Of a stretch of 64,000 nucleotides of DNA, positions 12,143 to 24,031 are shown piece by piece (position 1 is the first letter of the stretch; each line of letters opens with the position of its first letter). The translations under genes and the position numbers were made by a program. The notes below the pieces were generated by a model. The model was not told the DNA's origin and searched no databases. It worked only from the letters and a program-made list of their open reading frames with translations. This DNA is from Lagopus muta (lineage: Eukaryota > Chordata > Aves > Galliformes > Phasianidae), in assembly GCF_023343835.1 (NCBI RefSeq), contig NC_064437.1, positions 52,960,972 through 53,024,971 on the forward strand, read 5' to 3'.

Positions 12143-15100
12143 CTACCTCCGCAGGCTGCGCTGTGCCTGCCGCAGCAGCGTGTCGAAGTCCAGCGAGTCG
12201 AACTTGCTCTTCACAGGGGCTGGATCAAAATCCTCTCGGTTGGAGTCTGAAAGATATGGGGAGAGCCTGCCCTGAGCCACATCTAAAATCGGTGCTGGGC
12301 TGGGAGAGAATGAAGGGGGGGGGGGAAGGGGCTGGCGGGGGATCCAACCACCCACCGAATGCACGTGGGAAGGAAGGGATCCAGGGTGCAACTCACCCAG
12401 GTCAGCATAGTTCCTCCTGCAGAACTGCCGGCGGCCACCAAAGCACAGATCAAAGGGCTGCTCATCCGGACGTCGCAGCTTGTGCCCACTCTCAATGGCA
12501 GCAAAGGCCTCCTCAGCATAGCGATAGGTGACAAAGCCGTAGTTGTCCCTGGAAGCAAGAAGGAGATGAGCATGGGCACAGTCACACCATCCTCTTGAGG
12601 AGCTGGGAAAGACCAAGGAGAGCTCTTACCCCTCGGAGCGGAAGTGCAGGGTGCACTCCTCGATGTCCCCAAACACTGAGAAGCGGTGCCGCAGCTCCGA
12701 CCGTGTCATCCTGCTGGGGATCTTGCCAATGAACACAACTCGCCGCTCCTCCTGCGGGCAGGGGCACCCTTCTGTGAGACGATGACCTAAGGAGCCCCAA
12801 ATCCAGCTTCCCAGCCCCACAACACATCCAGCGTTCATAGAATCATCAATGCTGGAAAAGACCTCTAAGACCATCTAGTACAATCGTTGACCCACCACCA
12901 CCGTAGCCACTAAACTACATCCCTAAGTCCACTCACTATTGCACGTTCCTTCTGGAGGATCCTCTGCCTTTGGTAGTGGTCCTGTGCATCGTAACTGTAT
13001 CTGTAGAGCAGAAAACAAACTTGTGAGCTGTAGGGTCGAGGAAGGTGTTGGAAGAGAGTTATCTCAGGAGCAAGACACGAGGGAGACACCTAAGGAGTAG
13101 GTGTTCTGTGAAAGGGACCATACTCACCTTCTCCTTCTGTTACTCCTCCTGCAGGGAGAGGGCGAACGGGAGCGGGACTGCCTGCGGGACGGGGACCGGG
13201 AGGAGTAGGAGGATGAGGAGGAGGAAGAGGAGGACCTGTCTCGGGACCTGCCACATGACCCGCAGCTGGAGCGGGAAGACGAGCTGTGAGAACATCTCGA
13301 GCGGTACCTGGAGGGAAAAAGAGAAAACTCAGCACCTGTGTCCAGCACCACGAGGCTCTGGGGATGCAAAAGAGCTCCATTCTGCCAAAACACCCAGCAC
13401 GGCACATGGACAGGACATATCAGTATCCTCAGGGTGAGCCTGGCTATGGAAACATCTGCCCATGTTTGCCATGGGGAACAAAGGCACTATAAAGGTGCTG
13501 CTCCAAACCCCACAGCCTAAATGGAGTAGGATCTCATCACACAACCTCTGAAGAGCAAGACATGGGTATATGGGAACCATTCAGCATGGCTGCAGCCAGG
13601 TAAGGATCCAGAGAATGTGGAGCTGCTGCACTGAACTCTACATGGCACACAATGCTAACGGAGCCACTGCACCTGCATAGCACCCAGCAGCCGCCCTGGT
13701 CAAGAGCTGAGTGCCTCCAACCATACACACCATGGGCCATGGCATTCACCCCATATGGGCTTCACTGCCCACAGCCCCTGGCCTCCAAGCAAAGGTGCAG
13801 CACCCCAAACCCTCCAGGGCCAAGCTGCGCAGCCTCCAGTCAGCAGCAAGGCGCACACACTGCCCACAGCTGGCCCCTGGCATTGACAAACCCAAGACCC
13901 AAGCCCAGGGACTGGCACATAGCTTTTGGGGGACAGCAGGTCAGGCTGACATCACCCATGGGGACACTGCACAGTACAGTGTTCAGGAAAAGGGGACAGA
14001 GGGAGTCCCAGCCCAGCTGGGTTGAGTGGCAGAGACACATTCTTGCAACACGCAGATGCACAAAGGCTCCAAAGAAAGTTACCCCGCAGATGCCTTGATA
14101 AGGAGCGGGGGGAAGCAGCAGAACAACAAACCCAGATGGGTTGCTCCCCTGCTCACCCCCAGCAGCTCCCCGCTGTGCCTGCAGCTTTTCTCAATCCTAC
14201 ATTTAGGGCTGTACCAGTACAAACACCTGCATTCATCCCAGAGAAAGCACCCAAAAGCCAAGGCATAACCAAGGGCTCACATGTGTGCTAGCACATGGTG
14301 GGGCTCCAGGAGGGGCAAGGAGGCCTTGTCCAGAGGGGGACTCAGCCAGACCTCTAACTGCTTAGCTGCTCACCCCTTCAGAGGGACCACAGGGAAACAC
14401 CTTTGCAAAATATCAGCCACCAGGCAACACCCAAAGAGCAAGCCGACCCCACTCTGCCACTTACCCTCGCCACCGCTTGGGCGGTGGGGACAGTGACCGC
14501 GACCGGGACCGGGAGGATGAGGATGATGACGAAGACTCGCTGGCTCCATCCGAGCTGGAACTGAAGGAGCGGCTGGCCCGGCTGCGGCCGGCCCTCCAGC
14601 TGCCCGCAGAGGGGCTGGGCGAGTCCTGCGGTCTCCGGTAGCAGCGCAGGGACTTCTTGGCAGCGACACGGCCAGGCTGGGTGCTAGGGGTCCACACCTC
14701 CTGGTCCCGGCAGGGAGACGCAGCCGGGGAGAGGAGCACTGAGGTGGCGGGGCTGTCACCCCCGGTGACGGCCTTGCTGGGGACGCTAGTCCGATAATCC
14801 AGGGGGGTTGGGCAGGCAGCCCCTGGGGACTCCTGGCTGGGACCCACTGAAGTGGCGGGGGCCGGCTTGGGCTGGTCCAGCGTCCGTTTGGTTAAGGAGG
14901 AGATGGGCTTGATGGTGATGTCCCGGTGGTGTTTGACATTCCAGCGGGAGCCGCTCTCAGTGGCGGGGTGCTGTGTGCCAGCAATGCTGCTGTTCTCCAG
15001 GCGTGTTGTGCGTGGGATGCAGTAGTCATGGTCGCCTGAGCAGACGTGGCTGGGGGCTGCGCTGCCAGGTGCTGGGCTCCTCCCCTGGAGCTTGCTCTGG

Positions 15101-18100
15101 GGCAGGGGTTTAGCTTTTGTGAGCTTGGTGGTCCTCTGACTCCCTTCCTGAGGTGCCGACGCAGGTGACTTGGTCTTGGCCAGCAGTGAGACAGTGGGCA
15201 GCGGCTTCCAGAGCTGGTGGGGAGGGGTCGCCGGGGGGGTGAGCCCTGCAAGAGTAGCACAGAGATGTTAGGACGGGGATCCTGATGAAGAAAAGAGGGG
15301 AACACCCTCATTGCAATCCACCTGGCTGGAGACCTCACCCAAGCTCCCAGCTCCCCTCAAGCCCTGGGTTCCCCTCCAGGCAGCTCCCAGCCCCACAAAA
15401 GCCCTTGATAAGGCTCCAGGTGCTCCCCTCCCTGCTCCTGGGCGTCACCTGCCACGTTGGCCAGCTCCGAGGCCTGTAGGCTGTCCGGGGGCTTCCTCTC
15501 TGGCTGGGGCTCCGACCTGAGAAGGGGAAAGGAGCTCTGTAAGAAGCAGCTGCCTCCAAATTCTGCTCTCAGGGACACTTGCACCCACCCAAGCTGCCTT
15601 AATAGGGGGCACGCGATATCCAAGAGCTGCAAAGACAGACCTTGCAGATCCCAGTCCTACATCGGTCTGTCAGGATTGAACAGCCCAGGGCTGCCCCAGG
15701 GCTCCATGCTGAGGCACACGGAGAACCCTGTACTCACCCAGCACTCCTCACTGGCCGCCTTTCCTCAGGGGGCTGCACAGGAGCCTCCTCCTTCTTGGCT
15801 GAAAAGAGAATGGGTGGGTGAGAGCAGAGCTGGAAGGCAGCAGACAGACTGTGAACATGAGGAAGAGGTTTCAAGGCATCCCCGCCCTCCGTAGAGATTT
15901 TGCCTTTTCTTCCCCCACTTTTTCTTCCCACCATCATCTCCTCAGCTGCCCCAGAGATGTCAAAACAACTGACTCAAGACAGAAAGGAAACAAAGGCAGA
16001 GAAGCCCCTAGGCAAGGCAACCACACAAGGTACTATCATTTTAGGAGCGCATGCAGCACAAGGACATGGAAGACCCCACAGGGGACAACGTGCTGCATCC
16101 TCACCTTCAGATTTCTCAAACTGCTCCAGCAGGCTGGACAAGTCAGCAGCTTCGATCCCTGGACCAGGAGAGAGCACAGGTCAGTTTTGCCTCCACCCTC
16201 CTCCCCTGGGGACACTTCAAGCTACAGCAGCTTCAGTGCCTCCCACAGCAGGGCCGGGAGCGCCCAGTTCTGCAGTCCAGTTTAGGCACCAGTAAGCCCA
16301 GGGTGTAGGCAATGAGGATTTACAAGACTGCCAAACACACTGGCCAAGCCCACAGACACAGCTTTGCCACCCACCCCACTGCAGATTAGCAGCTGGAAGC
16401 AGCCCCTGCAGCCCCCCACTCACCAATCTCACTGATGAAGGCCTGCACAATGTCCTGGTTGCTGTCACTGGGCTGTGCAGGGCTGATGAGTGGTTGGTGC
16501 CTCCAGGGCCGTGCAGCAGGCGGCTTGCTGCTCTCCCGGCATGGTTTTGGTGGTGGTGCTAGAGCCTGGGTGATGGGCTTGTGGCTGGGTGGCTCCAGTG
16601 GGGTCTTGGCTGGCCCCACAGGCTCCTCTGTAAGGCAGGTGCCAGGGGACCCCCCAGCAGGGACAGCAGCAGCTGACACCTCTGCAGGAATGACAGCCGG
16701 GGCAGCCTTTGAGAGCTGGATGGGTGCTGCAGGTGGGGGCTCCTCCAAGGGTTGGGTGGGAGCAGCCTCAGTTGGAGCTGGGGCTGCAGGAGGGACCACG
16801 CTGGGCTGGGCAGCAGCACCTGATGGAGTTGCTAGTGGCTGGGTGGGGGGCAGAGCCGAGGGTCCCTTGGGGATGGAATTCTCCCCCACCAAACGTGCCT
16901 GCCTCCTAACATTTGATACCCTGCTGACCCCTGGTCTGGCCTGGCTGCCTGCAGTCCCCATCTCACTGCCTGGAGATGGCTGCACAGGGATAGCTGGCGG
17001 CTCTGAGGCGGGGGGAGACTGCCCATGCAAGAGGGCCATGCTGGGGCAGCCACTAGCTGGGACTGAAGAGACTGCTGCACCCTGCAGTGCAGGATCACCG
17101 TATGCCATAGGAGGCACTGGAGGTGGTGGAATGGGGATGCCTGGCCAGTAGGATGGGGGGGCCCAGCCCACGGGGCCATAGGGGCCACCGGGGATGAAAG
17201 GTGGTGGGGGGGGCAGGGTCGGTGGGGGCCAAGCCATGGGTGGGGGTGGGAGGCTGGGCACCATGTGGAAAGCGCTGGGGGGCCCAGCGCCAGGTGGTGG
17301 GGGCAGAGCATGGCAGCCCAGGGGCTGCGGACCAAAGCAGGGCCAGGAAGGCACAGGTGGATACACGGCATAAGCACCAGTAGTGGCTGGTGGTGGCATC
17401 CCAGGGGGAGCTGTCCCAGCAGCTGGGGGCACAGTAGGTGCAACAAAAGGTACTGGTGTCACTGGAGGTGGTGGGGCTGAGGCAGGTGCTGGAGCTGGCA
17501 CTGGAACCGGAGCTGCAGGTGCTTTGCTGGCAGGAGGCGGCCCAGCAGGGGAACTGACTGATTTCTCCAGGCTCTTCTGAGCCCTAGCTGCTTCGCTGGG
17601 TGGGCGTGCAGGTGCCACCAGGCAGGGAATGTCTGCCAGCTCAGTGGGAGGCTCAGGGACGCTGGGCCACTTGCTGACTGCTTGCTTCTTGCCCTCCTTC
17701 CCACTGCCCATGCTGGACTGGCGGTGCTGCATGCGCATGCGATACTCCCTCAGGCTCAGGGCCTTGGGTTTGGCCTCCTTGGGCAGGGTCTCACTTGGCT
17801 CTGCTGTGGGCACACTCTGGGTGGGCTCCATGCCTACATCCTGCTTCGGCATCCCAACAACTGGCTGTTCAGCCCCTTTGTCCTCCTGCTCCACCGGGCT
17901 GGGTTGCTTCCCTGCTAGTGGCTCCTCCGTGGTTTTCTCCACAGGCACTGCAGTCTCACCCTTCTCCAGCACTGTGTCTGTCATTTCTGGCTCCAACTCT
18001 TTTGGCAGCTCTGGGGGCTCCTTCGTGGGCAGGGAGGCCCCTGCTGTGCCCCGGGGGCGGCCACGTGGCTGTGGTGCCCGATCAGCATGCAGCTCCATCT

Positions 18101-21100
18101 GCCCCTCCTTCCGTGCTTGCTCCAGTTGCCGAGCCAGGAAGTCAGAGACCTGCAGCGAGGGCCGTGCTGCCCGCCGTGACCTGCCTGAGCGCAGCCGGTG
18201 TGCCATGCAGTCTCTGCCAGGTCGGCCCTCCTCACTTGGACCTTCCTCCACTTTCTTTTTCCGACTCTTCCTTGCTCTCTCACGGCCACGTCCCTTCTCA
18301 CAGATCTCACGCTTGCTGCTCACTGCAGTCTCCACAGGGGTCTTGCTGTCCAGTGCTGCACATGAGGGTTCCTGCCCAGGTGGTTTCTCCTCCTCCTCCA
18401 TTCCAGTTTCAGGTGCTGGATCTCCTGGCAACTCCTCTCCGTGCACTGGGATTGACTCTGCATTGCTCTCTGTGCCCAGTAGCTGGGGCTCCAAGTCAGG
18501 GAAGCCAGGGGCCAGGGGCTGCAGCACCACGGGGATCTCCATGTTCTCACCTTCCCTGGGTACGATCTCCAGCACAACAGGACCGCTCAGTAACTCCTTG
18601 GCCATGGGCTCACTCTCGGGGTCCACGCACACAGTGAAGGTGGGCAGGCAGTAGGGATGCATGGACTTTACCAGCTCGCTCAGCGACACATCGCCTGTGT
18701 TGATGACACAGGGGTCTTCATGCTCCTCTGCCACCACCTCGGGCACATTCGTGGAGAACTCTGCAGCCTCCATGCTGCTGTCCAGCTCTGGGCTGGAGGC
18801 AGCCTCCTCATCTTCCTCCTCCCCGTCACTACGCTGCAGGGGGAGCTGCTCATGGGCACGGGGCCGCCCCTGCTTCCTCTCCACCCGCGGGGTGCTGCAG
18901 GTTTGCTTCTTTGGTGGTGGTGGGTCCTCCAGGCCGTGAGCAATGCGGTCCCAGGCCAAGTCCATGTCGGTCTGGAAAGGGGAAACCAGAGCTCACGTCA
19001 GCTCCCACCACTTAGTGACGCTCTCTCCCAGCTGCACTGGGGGCATCGCCACCCCAGAACCACTCCTCCAGCTCTCCCTGCTCACCTTCCCAGCTTCAGT
19101 TACGCTGCCACCGCTGCTGAGGGACCAGAGACCCTTGGGCTGCTCCAAGGCAGGGCTCTTGCACTCAAGAACTGGCCGGGATAGGCTGAGAAACTTCTGG
19201 AACTGGTGGAAAGATGGATAGAGGATGATGCATGGAAGGTACAGAGCTCCCAACAATGTTGTCACCTCACCCCAGGCTGGTTGTGCAGATTGGCACGGAG
19301 CTCCTGAGCCTCCTGTGAATCCCCCACCCTGCCAAACATCACACCTGAAGGCTCAGAAAGGCATTTGATGTTGAAGAAGAGGCCCCACCACTCACCGAGG
19401 GGTTCTCCCGCTCCCGAAGCGAGGTCAGCAGCTCTGTGTCCACAATGGTGTCGAAGGGGGACAGGGTCTCATCATCTGTGCTGTCCAGCATCTCCGTGAT
19501 GGCAGTGAGCAGGGACAGCTCATTCTGTGCATCCAGGCAGGCCTTGCCCTGCAGGAAGAGCAGGTGGTAGCTCAGAGGGCACTAAGGCACAGCTATGGGG
19601 CAGCAGGGCCCCTGAGTGGCCCAAGGCCACCACCATGCACAAGGACCCACCTCGCTTAGGGAGAGGTCCTCAATGATGGAGATGACAGAGGAGTCAAGGT
19701 AGTTCTGCATTGTCCCCAGGATCTCCTCAGCCTCCGGAATGGTTTCTGCATCCAGCGACAAGTTCAGGTCATCATCCTCAAAGGAGAAACACTACAGGAA
19801 GTGGGGTAAAATTGATCAGCACTCCACAAACCATCATCACACACCTTCAAATGAGCAAGAAGGTCAGAGGGCACCACAGAGACTGTAATCCCTCACTTTC
19901 TGGGAAAGTTCACCCCACCCCAATGCACAAAGCCCCGCAAGGTGCTGTGCCACCAATCCTGGACCCCTTTCTGCCATCACAAGCACTGGACTGGAAGCTC
20001 TCACCCAGCAGTTTTGGGACTGGTGAAGAACAGTAAATGAAGCCCAACACATTCCATATTTGTCTGATAGCACTCTGCTTGTGCTCAGTGGGCAGGGGAG
20101 ATGCACACTTCCCTCCTGCGCCCACAGACCATCACATGCTCCTTTGGTTTTGGCTGTCGGCGCTTCAGATAAGCCCAAAACATTACAAAATGTGCAGGGC
20201 TCAGCAACAGGGATGCATCCAGCTGTCACTGCCAGGGCTGGAACCATCACTGCTCTGAGCACACAGTGCTCATGATCCAGCATCAAAAATGCTCCTCACT
20301 GCTCATCCCCAGCCCCCTGGGTCCTCTGTTCTTCCCAGACCCCTGGCACATTGCAGTAAGGCTGCACCACGGCCCTCAGCAGCAGCAGAGGCACAGCATT
20401 GGTGTGTTGCCGGCACGAGACAGTGTTTGGGTTCCTGCTTGCAGATGGGCTTTGGCAGAGATAATGCAGCTGGGGACAATAAATGCCCCAAGGACAGAGA
20501 CCTGGGAGAGCTGGCAGCAGCCTTCCTCCCCCAAAACACAGCCAAACCCCAGCCACACACGTACAGGTCAGCATTACGCAGCCCACTGGTGACATTCCTA
20601 GGGTCCTTTCTACTGCATGAAGAGAAATCAAACCCTCCCACTCCCAGGGCCCTTTCCAGCCCATGAGAAGGCCATGTCCCAGCGCTCCCCAACTCCTTTG
20701 ACTCAGTGCCTCGCCAGGAGTCCCACAGCCCTGAGTCACCCGTGTTCCCCGGGGACTCTCTTTGATCCACCTGGGGCCGGGCACCTCCTCCTACCCTCGC
20801 GTCGGGGCGGGGGCACAAACCCGCCCGGCCTGCTCCCAGCAGAGCCCCTGCTGTGTCCCATGGTTGGTTTTAAAGTCACGGGGACGCTAAAAGCATGGGT
20901 ACGGGCCCTGAGCACACTGCGCCTGGGCACGCATCGGGTACCATCAGTGGGGAAAGCATAGGACGCCCGCAGCCCCAAACGGAGGGCCAAGTGCACAGTA
21001 GGGCTCTCCCACGTACCAAAGTCACAGGCACCACGGGCACGTGCCCACGAGCTGCTCGCCCCGCAGAGCTGTGCAGGGACACGCGTGCCCCGGCTGCGCC

Positions 21101-21818
21101 TCGGGCAGGGCGGGGAGCTCCGGCGGAGGGCACGGCCCCTTCCAGCGACTGTCAGGGAGCGCCGCGCACAGAGGCAGCGCCGTCCCAAACGGGCATTACG
21201 GTGCGAAGGGCGGGGGTACGAGAGCGCGACGAGGGATCTCGATAAGAGTCCGCATCGCAGGCACAGCCGAGGGACAGGAGACAGTGACGCGAGGGGCGGT
21301 CTGCGGCACCGCACCGAGCTGGGAAGGGCAGGGACGCGCAGCCCCCCAATGCCCGACCCCCCCGGGTGATCCCCACACACCCGCCGGCCCCGTCCTCCCG
21401 TCCCCTCGCTGTTTCCCCAGGCCGCTGACACCGCGCAGAGCCCGCGCCGACGGCAGCACCCGCCCGCTGCCCGCACGCCGCCGGCACCGGGAGCCGCGGG
21501 GACCCTCCGGACGACCCTCCCTACAGCCCCCGCCCCGGAGCAGCCCCTGCGGGACGGCCACAGCCCCGCGCCGCGGGCCCGCAACCGGCACACGTGGTGC
21601 TGCAGCCGCGGGAGCCGCCCCGGCCTCCACGTGTCACGGCGCGGCCGCTGCCGCCGCCGCCCGCCGCCTACCTGCAGGGGGCTGCCGGCGCGCAGGGGTG
21701 GCTGGCGAGAGGCGCCGCCGCCTGCCGGTCCCCGCGAGGCGGCTCCGGTCGAAGCGCCGCAGACCCCGGCCCCGACCCCGGCGGCGGGGAGCACCGCTCC
21801 GCCCCGCAGCGCCGCCAT
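12143..21818 (-). CDS. PPRC1: PGC-1-related coactivator PPRC1 (PRC), complete, 14 coding exons
   Basis: PPRC1 is a nuclear PGC-1-family coactivator that docks on NRF1 and other factors through HCF-1 to drive mitochondrial-biogenesis genes. Coding exons, in transcript order: 21818-21672, 19791-19651, 19548-19396, 19202-19086, 18971-16424, 16158-16105, 15798-15738, 15516-15449, 15245-14465, 13307-13128, 13000-12937, 12751-12630, 12548-12397, 12246-12143. All junctions are GT-AG. They total 4,692 bp, or 1,563 aa plus stop, against about 1,664 aa in human. Parts in order: an acidic activation region (aa 50-145, with MQNYLDSSVISIIEDL), a 2.5-kb proline-rich exon (aa 187-1036), a conserved LXXLL (LSSLL) around aa 1045, an HCF-1-binding DHDY tetrapeptide around aa 1170, arginine-serine tracts (about aa 1320-1415) and an RRM (about 1441-1518, with RRVVFIGKIP and DNYGFVTYRY). 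The C-terminus KFDSLDFDTLLRQAQ is diagnostic. The usual N-terminal LXXLL reads FQKFL here. Identification is secure. Exact exon edges are my reading. Confidence 0.95.
12833..12931 (-). mobile_element. CR1 LINE 3'-end fragment in a PPRC1 intron
   Basis: The plus strand starts TTCATAGAATCATCAATGCT and continues with AAAGACCTCTAAGACCATCTA, the reverse complement of a CR1 3' terminus. The element is therefore on the minus strand, in the same orientation as PPRC1. It fills just over half of the 185-bp intron between exons 11 and 12. Its 5' edge lies within about 5 bp of the exon 11 donor (exon ends at 12937). Confidence 0.9.
19792..21671 (-). other. PPRC1: PPRC1 intron 1
   Basis: This 1.88-kb intron separates the 49-codon first exon from the exon starting CFSFEDDD. 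The promoter-proximal part (above about 21,000) is CpG-island sequence. The rest is average composition, with no exon or repeat I can recognise. Confidence 0.8.
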
Positions 21819-22360
21819 CTTGGCGCCTCCGCTCCCAACGCGGCCACTGCCGGGCGCGACACGTGACCGCCGGCAGCCCCGCACTACAGCTTCCGGCAGC
21901 CACCGCGCCGAGCCGTCCCGCCCCGCGCAGGGCACGCCGGGAGCGCACCCCTTCGCCGCCGGCACTGCGCCGCGCCGAGGGGAACGACTGGCGGGTGGCG
22001 GCTGTAGCGACGCGAGGCGGCCATCTTGAGTACTGAGGAGCGCCGCGACTTCGCCGCCATCTTTGTAGAGGGCGAGGGCTGAGGGAGCGGCCCCACCCGT
22101 GGCGCGCGGGGGGCGGGGCGGCACGGGCGTCACTGGCGGGAAGCGCCCAATAGAGGCGGGGCGGCAGCGCGTTTTCCCGCGGTGCCGGCTCTGCTGCCCA
22201 CGTGGGCGCGGGGAACCGGGCCGGGGCTGGGCGGGAGTCGCTCCTTCTCGGAGCGGGGCCTGGCCTCACCGTGTCCGAGTGTCCCACGTTATACCCCCGC
22301 TATCATACTGCTCGACACCGGCTTGTGCCGGGCGCTGCTACGGAAGGCGCCTCCCGTGGC
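21000..22360. promoter_or_regulatory. PPRC1: CpG island / PPRC1 promoter
   Basis: Dense CpG sequence surrounds the first coding exon. Just upstream of the start (to the right) are three copies of the YY1-type core AAGATGGC on the minus strand: one at the start codon (21811-21823), one at 22017-22030 and one at 22053-22064. An inverted-repeat-free CCAAT box (CCCAATAG, about 22147) and GGGGCGG boxes lie further right. The YY1 cores probably mark alternative start points for leftward transcription. Confidence 0.75.
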
Positions 22361-23100
22361 CCCTCTCTGCCCTACGGTGCAAAGATGTTCACGGAAGAGT
22401 GCCGTGCCCCGCTGAGAGTGGGGTCCGTGAAGTGCCTCCGGTGTCACATCCACCCCAAAGACCTGCGGGAGCTCTGCTCTGTGCCCTGTCCCCAGCTGTA
22501 AGCCTGCCCGGCGCAGGGGAGGTGGCTGCAGAACAACGCACGATGTTATGTGGCTGCGGACGGCATGCAGCTGGTATAGGGAATGCACACAGGTGTCAGA
22601 CTGGGGCGTTCGGCTCTGTCCTGGTGCCTCAAGTTAAATAAGGCCAAAGTCCCTCTGAATGCTGTCACTTCCTGAGGCTCTCCTTCAACTCCAGGGGTGG
22701 AGTGGTGGACTGAGTAATGGGAGCCAACGCACAGCACGGATGTGCTCCGGGGAGCTGTGCCGCGGGATCCCCAGTGGCTGTCGTGAAGGATAACATCCTG
22801 GACTCTCCATCTGCCCCATGGGGGGAGAGACCTGTCCGGGCTGCATTTCATCGTGGGATCACAGGACCGAGATGCTTTACTCATCCCCGTGCGCCTGGCC
22901 CCTCGGTGGGGCCTGGTCTGACACAGAGCCTCCTTCCTTCCCCCTGCCACAAGGACCTTTGTCTGCGGCTACTCTCCCCGCGTCACCCCCGCCCGGTGCT
23001 GGAGTTTGACGCTCCCCCAGCACCGAGCAGGCCGGTGGCGAGGGAGCAGCTCCCCTCCTCCAACTCCTCCTGCAGGCCTACAGCACCTCCCAAGCCTCTC
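22360..23100. other. Spacer between the PPRC1 and LDB1 promoters
   Basis: This spacer lies between the divergent PPRC1 and LDB1 islands. It is GC-rich with short open frames, none resembling a known protein. One frame at about 22,382-22,501 has paired cysteines and histidines but is short and isolated. No repeat was recognised. Confidence 0.5.
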
Positions 23101-23771
23101 ACGTCCTACAGAAATGCAGGCACAGCCAGTCAGGTTGCTCAGCTCTGCTCTGAGGCCGCGGCCCTGCGTGGGAGCCCTCCTCTCCCACAGTGACCTCAGC
23201 CCCCATCCTGGCACGCGCCAGGGCCCCGCAGGGCCGATCCCGCACAGCACACGTGTCGGACCGCAGCTCCACACACGCGGTCCCCCCGCACCACGGCCTC
23301 CCTCCCCCGCTACGGCCCAGCGTGTGGGAGCTTTCCCGGGGCTTAACGGGAGCAGCCCGCAAAGGGGGATCAGAGCCACGTGACGCCGAAACTCAGCGGA
23401 GAGGAACGTGGATCCCAGCAGGTGGGCGGGCACCGGCTCTTCCAGCAGGGACGGGGGCTCAGATCCCGCGGGCAGCGCGGTGCCGGGCAGCATCAGGAAA
23501 GACGGCAGGGCAGGGAGGGGCCTTTCGTCTCCGCCGCGCCCCGCGGATGGTGTCGTGCAGGGCCGGGCGCCGCGGGCGGGAGCAGCCCCTGCGGTTACGC
23601 ACGGGGCGCCGCGACCCCGACATGGCGACACCCTCTGGGGCCGACTGAGGGAGGAAAGGGGCGCGCGATCCCGTGCGTGCGCGAGCACGGTGGCGGGAAG
23701 GGGCGCGCACGCACGCACGCACGCGCGCCTCCGCGGAGGAGGAGGAGGAGGAGGAGGTGGGGGAGATCCCC

Positions 23772-23781
23772 GCGCATGCGC
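23772..23781. promoter_or_regulatory. NRF1-type palindrome in the LDB1 promoter
   Basis: A perfect GCGCATGCGC lies 250 bp upstream of the LDB1 start codon. This is the consensus core for NRF1, a factor that usually acts at CpG-island promoters. Confidence 0.6.
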
Positions 23782-24023
23782 CACCGCGCGCCCTCCCGCC
23801 CGCTCGCCGCCGCCGGCGCAGCCGCCCCCGCTCCCGCTCCGCCGCCGCGGCCCCCGCCCCGTCCGCACCCCCTCCGGTCCCTGGCGCGCCCGCCCCCGGC
23901 CGCGGCCCTGCCCGGGGCTGCGCGGGGCCGCACACCTCTCACCGCGCCGGAGCCCGCGGCGCGCCGTCCATGCGAGACTCCCGCGGCCCGGGCAGCGCGC
24001 AGCGACCCCCGGCCGGGCCAGGC

Positions 24024-24029
24024 ATGTGA
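24024..24029 (+). promoter_or_regulatory. LDB1: Start-stop upstream ORF (ATG-TGA) ahead of LDB1
   Basis: An ATG directly followed by TGA sits two bases before the LDB1 start codon, in a different frame (ATGTGA-AG-ATG). It has G at -3, so scanning ribosomes could pause or initiate there. Minimal start-stop elements are known to stall ribosomes in other genes. An effect here is inferred. Confidence 0.6.
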
Positions 24030-24031
24030 AG

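Noticed and set aside
16435-18654. Long plus-strand open frames (238, 341 and 280 codons)
   Set aside because: They are antisense shadows of the proline-rich PPRC1 exon 5. The codon bias of the minus frame keeps them open, and their sequence is low complexity.
20736-22133. 465-codon minus-strand open frame containing PPRC1 exon 1
   Set aside because: Only the 49 codons at 21672-21818 are coding. The GTAGGC donor and the phase match to the next exon show that the rest is intron and 5' flank.
22382-22501. Short Cys/His-containing frame ending at 22501
   Set aside because: About 40 residues with no start context, no splice continuation and no family resemblance. The spacing of Cys and His does not fit a standard zinc finger.
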